Positions 12,642 through 13,424 of a stretch of DNA of 13,424 nucleotides are shown here, in pieces. Under the pieces are notes generated by a model that was given only the letters and a program-made list of their open reading frames with translations, was not told where the DNA came from and made no database searches. Source of the DNA: Bacteroidales bacterium (GTDB lineage: Bacteria; Bacteroidota; Bacteroidia; Bacteroidales; UBA932); contig SFNZ01000078.1 in NCBI GenBank assembly GCA_004552615.1, positions 1 to 13,424 on the forward strand, written 5' to 3'. Position 1 is the first letter of the stretch; each line of letters starts with the position of its first letter. Position numbers and translations under genes: made by a program.

Positions 12642-12646
12642 GCTAG

Positions 12647-12668
12647 TGTGATCAAGTATGAGATCACA
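12647..12668. repeat. Perfect 7-bp palindrome at the late promoter start
   Basis: TGTGATC (12647-12653), 8 bases, GATCACA (12662-12668). It begins at the predicted transcription start, so it is either an operator or a hairpin at the 5' end of the message. It resembles a CRP site only superficially (TGTGA and TCACA are 12 bases apart, not 6). Confidence 0.65.
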
Positions 12669-12684
12669 TCATTCGCCGTGGTGG

Positions 12685-12710
12685 ATGCGGCTGTCATAGC
12701 ACAGCCGCAT
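12685..12710. repeat. Perfect 10-bp stem-loop in the late leader
   Basis: ATGCGGCTGT (12685-12694), loop CATAGC, ACAGCCGCAT (12701-12710). A very stable hairpin with no T-run after it (TGCCTATTTA follows), so not a classical terminator. It may be an RNA element, a protein site or a replication structure. Confidence 0.7.
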
Positions 12711-12738
12711 TGCCTATTTAAGAATAAAGATCAAGGAG

Positions 12739-12764
12739 CCGGCGCATCATGTGCCGGTTGTTTA
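12739..12764 (+). terminator. Possible attenuator hairpin over the HNH start region
   Basis: CCGGCGCA (12739-12746), loop TCA, TGTGCCGG (12750-12757), 8 pairs including one G-T, then TTGTTTA. A second possible hairpin, CGGTT (12755-12759) with AACCG (12769-12773), competes for the CGG of the first. The pair looks like an attenuator or a switch hiding the ribosome site, but no regulator is known. Confidence 0.4.
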
Positions 12765-12775
12765 ATATAACCGCC

Positions 12776-13390
12776 ATGAACAAGTGGGACAAGAACATCC
12801 AGCCATACATGAGAGAGATTGAGGATATGGCAGCGGGAGGGGCATCCACGAAGGAGATCGCAGGCAAGTTGAACGTAGCATACTCGACCTTCCGCAAATA
12901 TATTAAAGAGCACGAAGAACTGGCGGCGGCGCTGCAACGAGGGAAAAACAGAGCGAGGAGAGTTATAGAAAAGGCCCTGGCCGATCAGAAAGCCCCCGCC
13001 ATCATGAAGACCGGGGGGATCAAAAGAACAGCCCCCTATGTCAAGTCTACCCTCCCGAGGCCGGACCAGCAGGGCAGGCACCGTGGTCCGTTCGAGAAGA
13101 ACAAGAAGAAGATCTACGCGACGCAGGAAGTCTGTGGAATCTGTGGAAAACCTGTGGATAAGTCGCTGAAGTATCCGCATCCGCTGGCTCCTTGCATCGA
13201 CCACATCATACCGATAGCAAAGGGCGGACATCCAAGTGATATAAACAACATGCAGCTCACTCATTGGACTTGCAACCGACAAAAGAGCGACAAGTTGCTC
13301 GGACAGACGGAGCATCAAGCAATGGTTGAGGTGATATCGAACAGAATCCTTCCTCAATCGATGGACTGGACCACATACCGGTCGAAGTAG
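12776..13390 (+). CDS. HTH-HNH endonuclease
   Basis: 204 residues from ATG 12776. HNH nucleases beside the terminase help cut cos ends in HK97-type phages. The C-terminal HNH domain spans about 115-175: VCGICGKPVD (C120, C123), CIDHIIPIAKGG (D142, H143), NNMQLTHWTCNRQKSDK (N157/N158, H163, C166, N167), a complete active site. The N-terminal 70 residues are a helix-turn-helix of the terminase-small-subunit type (MREIEDMAAGGASTKEIAGK, LNVAYSTFRKYIKEH, ALQRGKNRARRVIEKAL), which is not usual in front of phage HNH proteins. The linker (about 75-110) is basic and Pro-rich. ATG 12749 is an alternative start with AAGGAG at 12733-12738 (10 bases away); ATG 12776 lacks a ribosome site, so the start is unsure. 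Confidence 0.85.
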   Translation: MNKWDKNIQPYMREIEDMAAGGASTKEIAGKLNVAYSTFRKYIKEHEELAAALQRGKNRARRVIEKALADQKAPAIMKTGGIKRTAPYVKSTLPRPDQQGRHRGPFEKNKKKIYATQEVCGICGKPVDKSLKYPHPLAPCIDHIIPIAKGGHPSDINNMQLTHWTCNRQKSDKLLGQTEHQAMVEVISNRILPQSMDWTTYRSK

Positions 13391-13424
13391 GGGCATACCT
13401 CCCTCCCCTAGGTGGCGCCCGAGG
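13390..13424. other. G/C-tract region after HNH gene, possible cos area (cut by window end)
   Basis: After the HNH stop the sequence has GGGG (13390-13393), CCTCCCTCCCC (13398-13408), the palindromes CCTAGG (13407-13412) and GGCGCC (13414-13419). Cohesive-end sites of Firmicutes phages lie between the HNH and small-terminase genes and are often GC-rich and symmetric, but this is only a location argument; the window ends here. Confidence 0.25.

Noticed and set aside
12647..12668. CRP-like site TGTGA...TCACA.
   Set aside because: The half-site spacing is 12 bases instead of 6, and a CRP-controlled late promoter in a Clostridia phage is unlikely; kept only as a palindrome.
12731..13396. Open frame of 221 codons on - opposite the HNH gene.
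   Set aside because: The + strand encodes complete HNH and HTH motifs; the - frame is low in recognisable structure.
1..13424. tRNA genes, CRISPR arrays, insertion sequences or a toxin-antitoxin pair.
   Set aside because: Read for cloverleaf patterns, regularly spaced repeats, transposase motifs and typical small gene pairs; none could be supported.

Overview
The window is a stretch of a temperate tailed-phage genome from a Gram-positive Clostridia-type host (Lachnospiraceae or a relative is the best guess). Almost every gene has an AGGAGG-type ribosome site, many genes join by ATGA overlaps, base composition is near 50% GC, and the gene families (XkdX, Hol44-like holin, PcfK/PcfJ, DUF3102, YdbC/PC4, RinA/ArpU-like late regulator) are typical of Firmicutes siphophages. 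No host housekeeping gene, tRNA, rRNA, CRISPR array or insertion sequence was seen.

Layout. (1) 1-2570, late genes on +: the 3' part of a reverse transcriptase of the kind tied to diversity-generating retroelements, a nested coiled-coil ORF, an XkdX-like gene, another coiled-coil ORF, then the lysis cassette (membrane-anchored coiled-coil protein, holin, amidase-SH3 endolysin). It ends at a bidirectional terminator (2577-2618). (2) 2622-4529, lysogeny genes on -: a large serine integrase and a short HTH repressor without a protease domain. (3) 4530-4731, the genetic switch: three palindromes ATAG-N8-CTAT built around a near-perfect rightward promoter. (4) 4732-11288, a tightly packed early operon on +: a Cro-like gene that appears to lack its first helices, a run of small unknown and Cys-rich proteins, the PcfK-PcfJ pair, a DUF3102 coiled-coil protein, an AT-richer patch of small cargo-like genes (10093-10731), two small membrane proteins and a PC4/YdbC-like ssDNA-binding protein. 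(5) 11289-12213, a HUH endonuclease (rolling-circle Rep) with a stem-loop just upstream. (6) 12220-13424, late control: a RinA/ArpU-like regulator, a 170-base non-coding region with an extended -10 promoter and several strong inverted repeats, an HTH-HNH endonuclease, and a G/C-tract end that in related phages leads into cos and terminase.

How it fits together. The repressor probably binds the three operators and shuts the early promoter. On induction the early operon makes Rep and the ssDNA-binding protein, and no helicase, helicase loader, primase or polymerase gene lies between the switch and the late regulator, so replication probably starts by HUH nicking with host helicase. The 128-aa regulator would then switch on the HNH/terminase/structural operon, which after circularisation runs round to the lysis genes at the left of this window. 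The lysin and integrase are directly adjacent with no host DNA between them, so the sequence appears to cross attP: a free, circular or permuted phage form rather than a single integrated prophage. The least expected items are the triple operator, the shortened Cro, the HUH/PC4 replication module, the structured late-control region and the HTH-HNH fusion.
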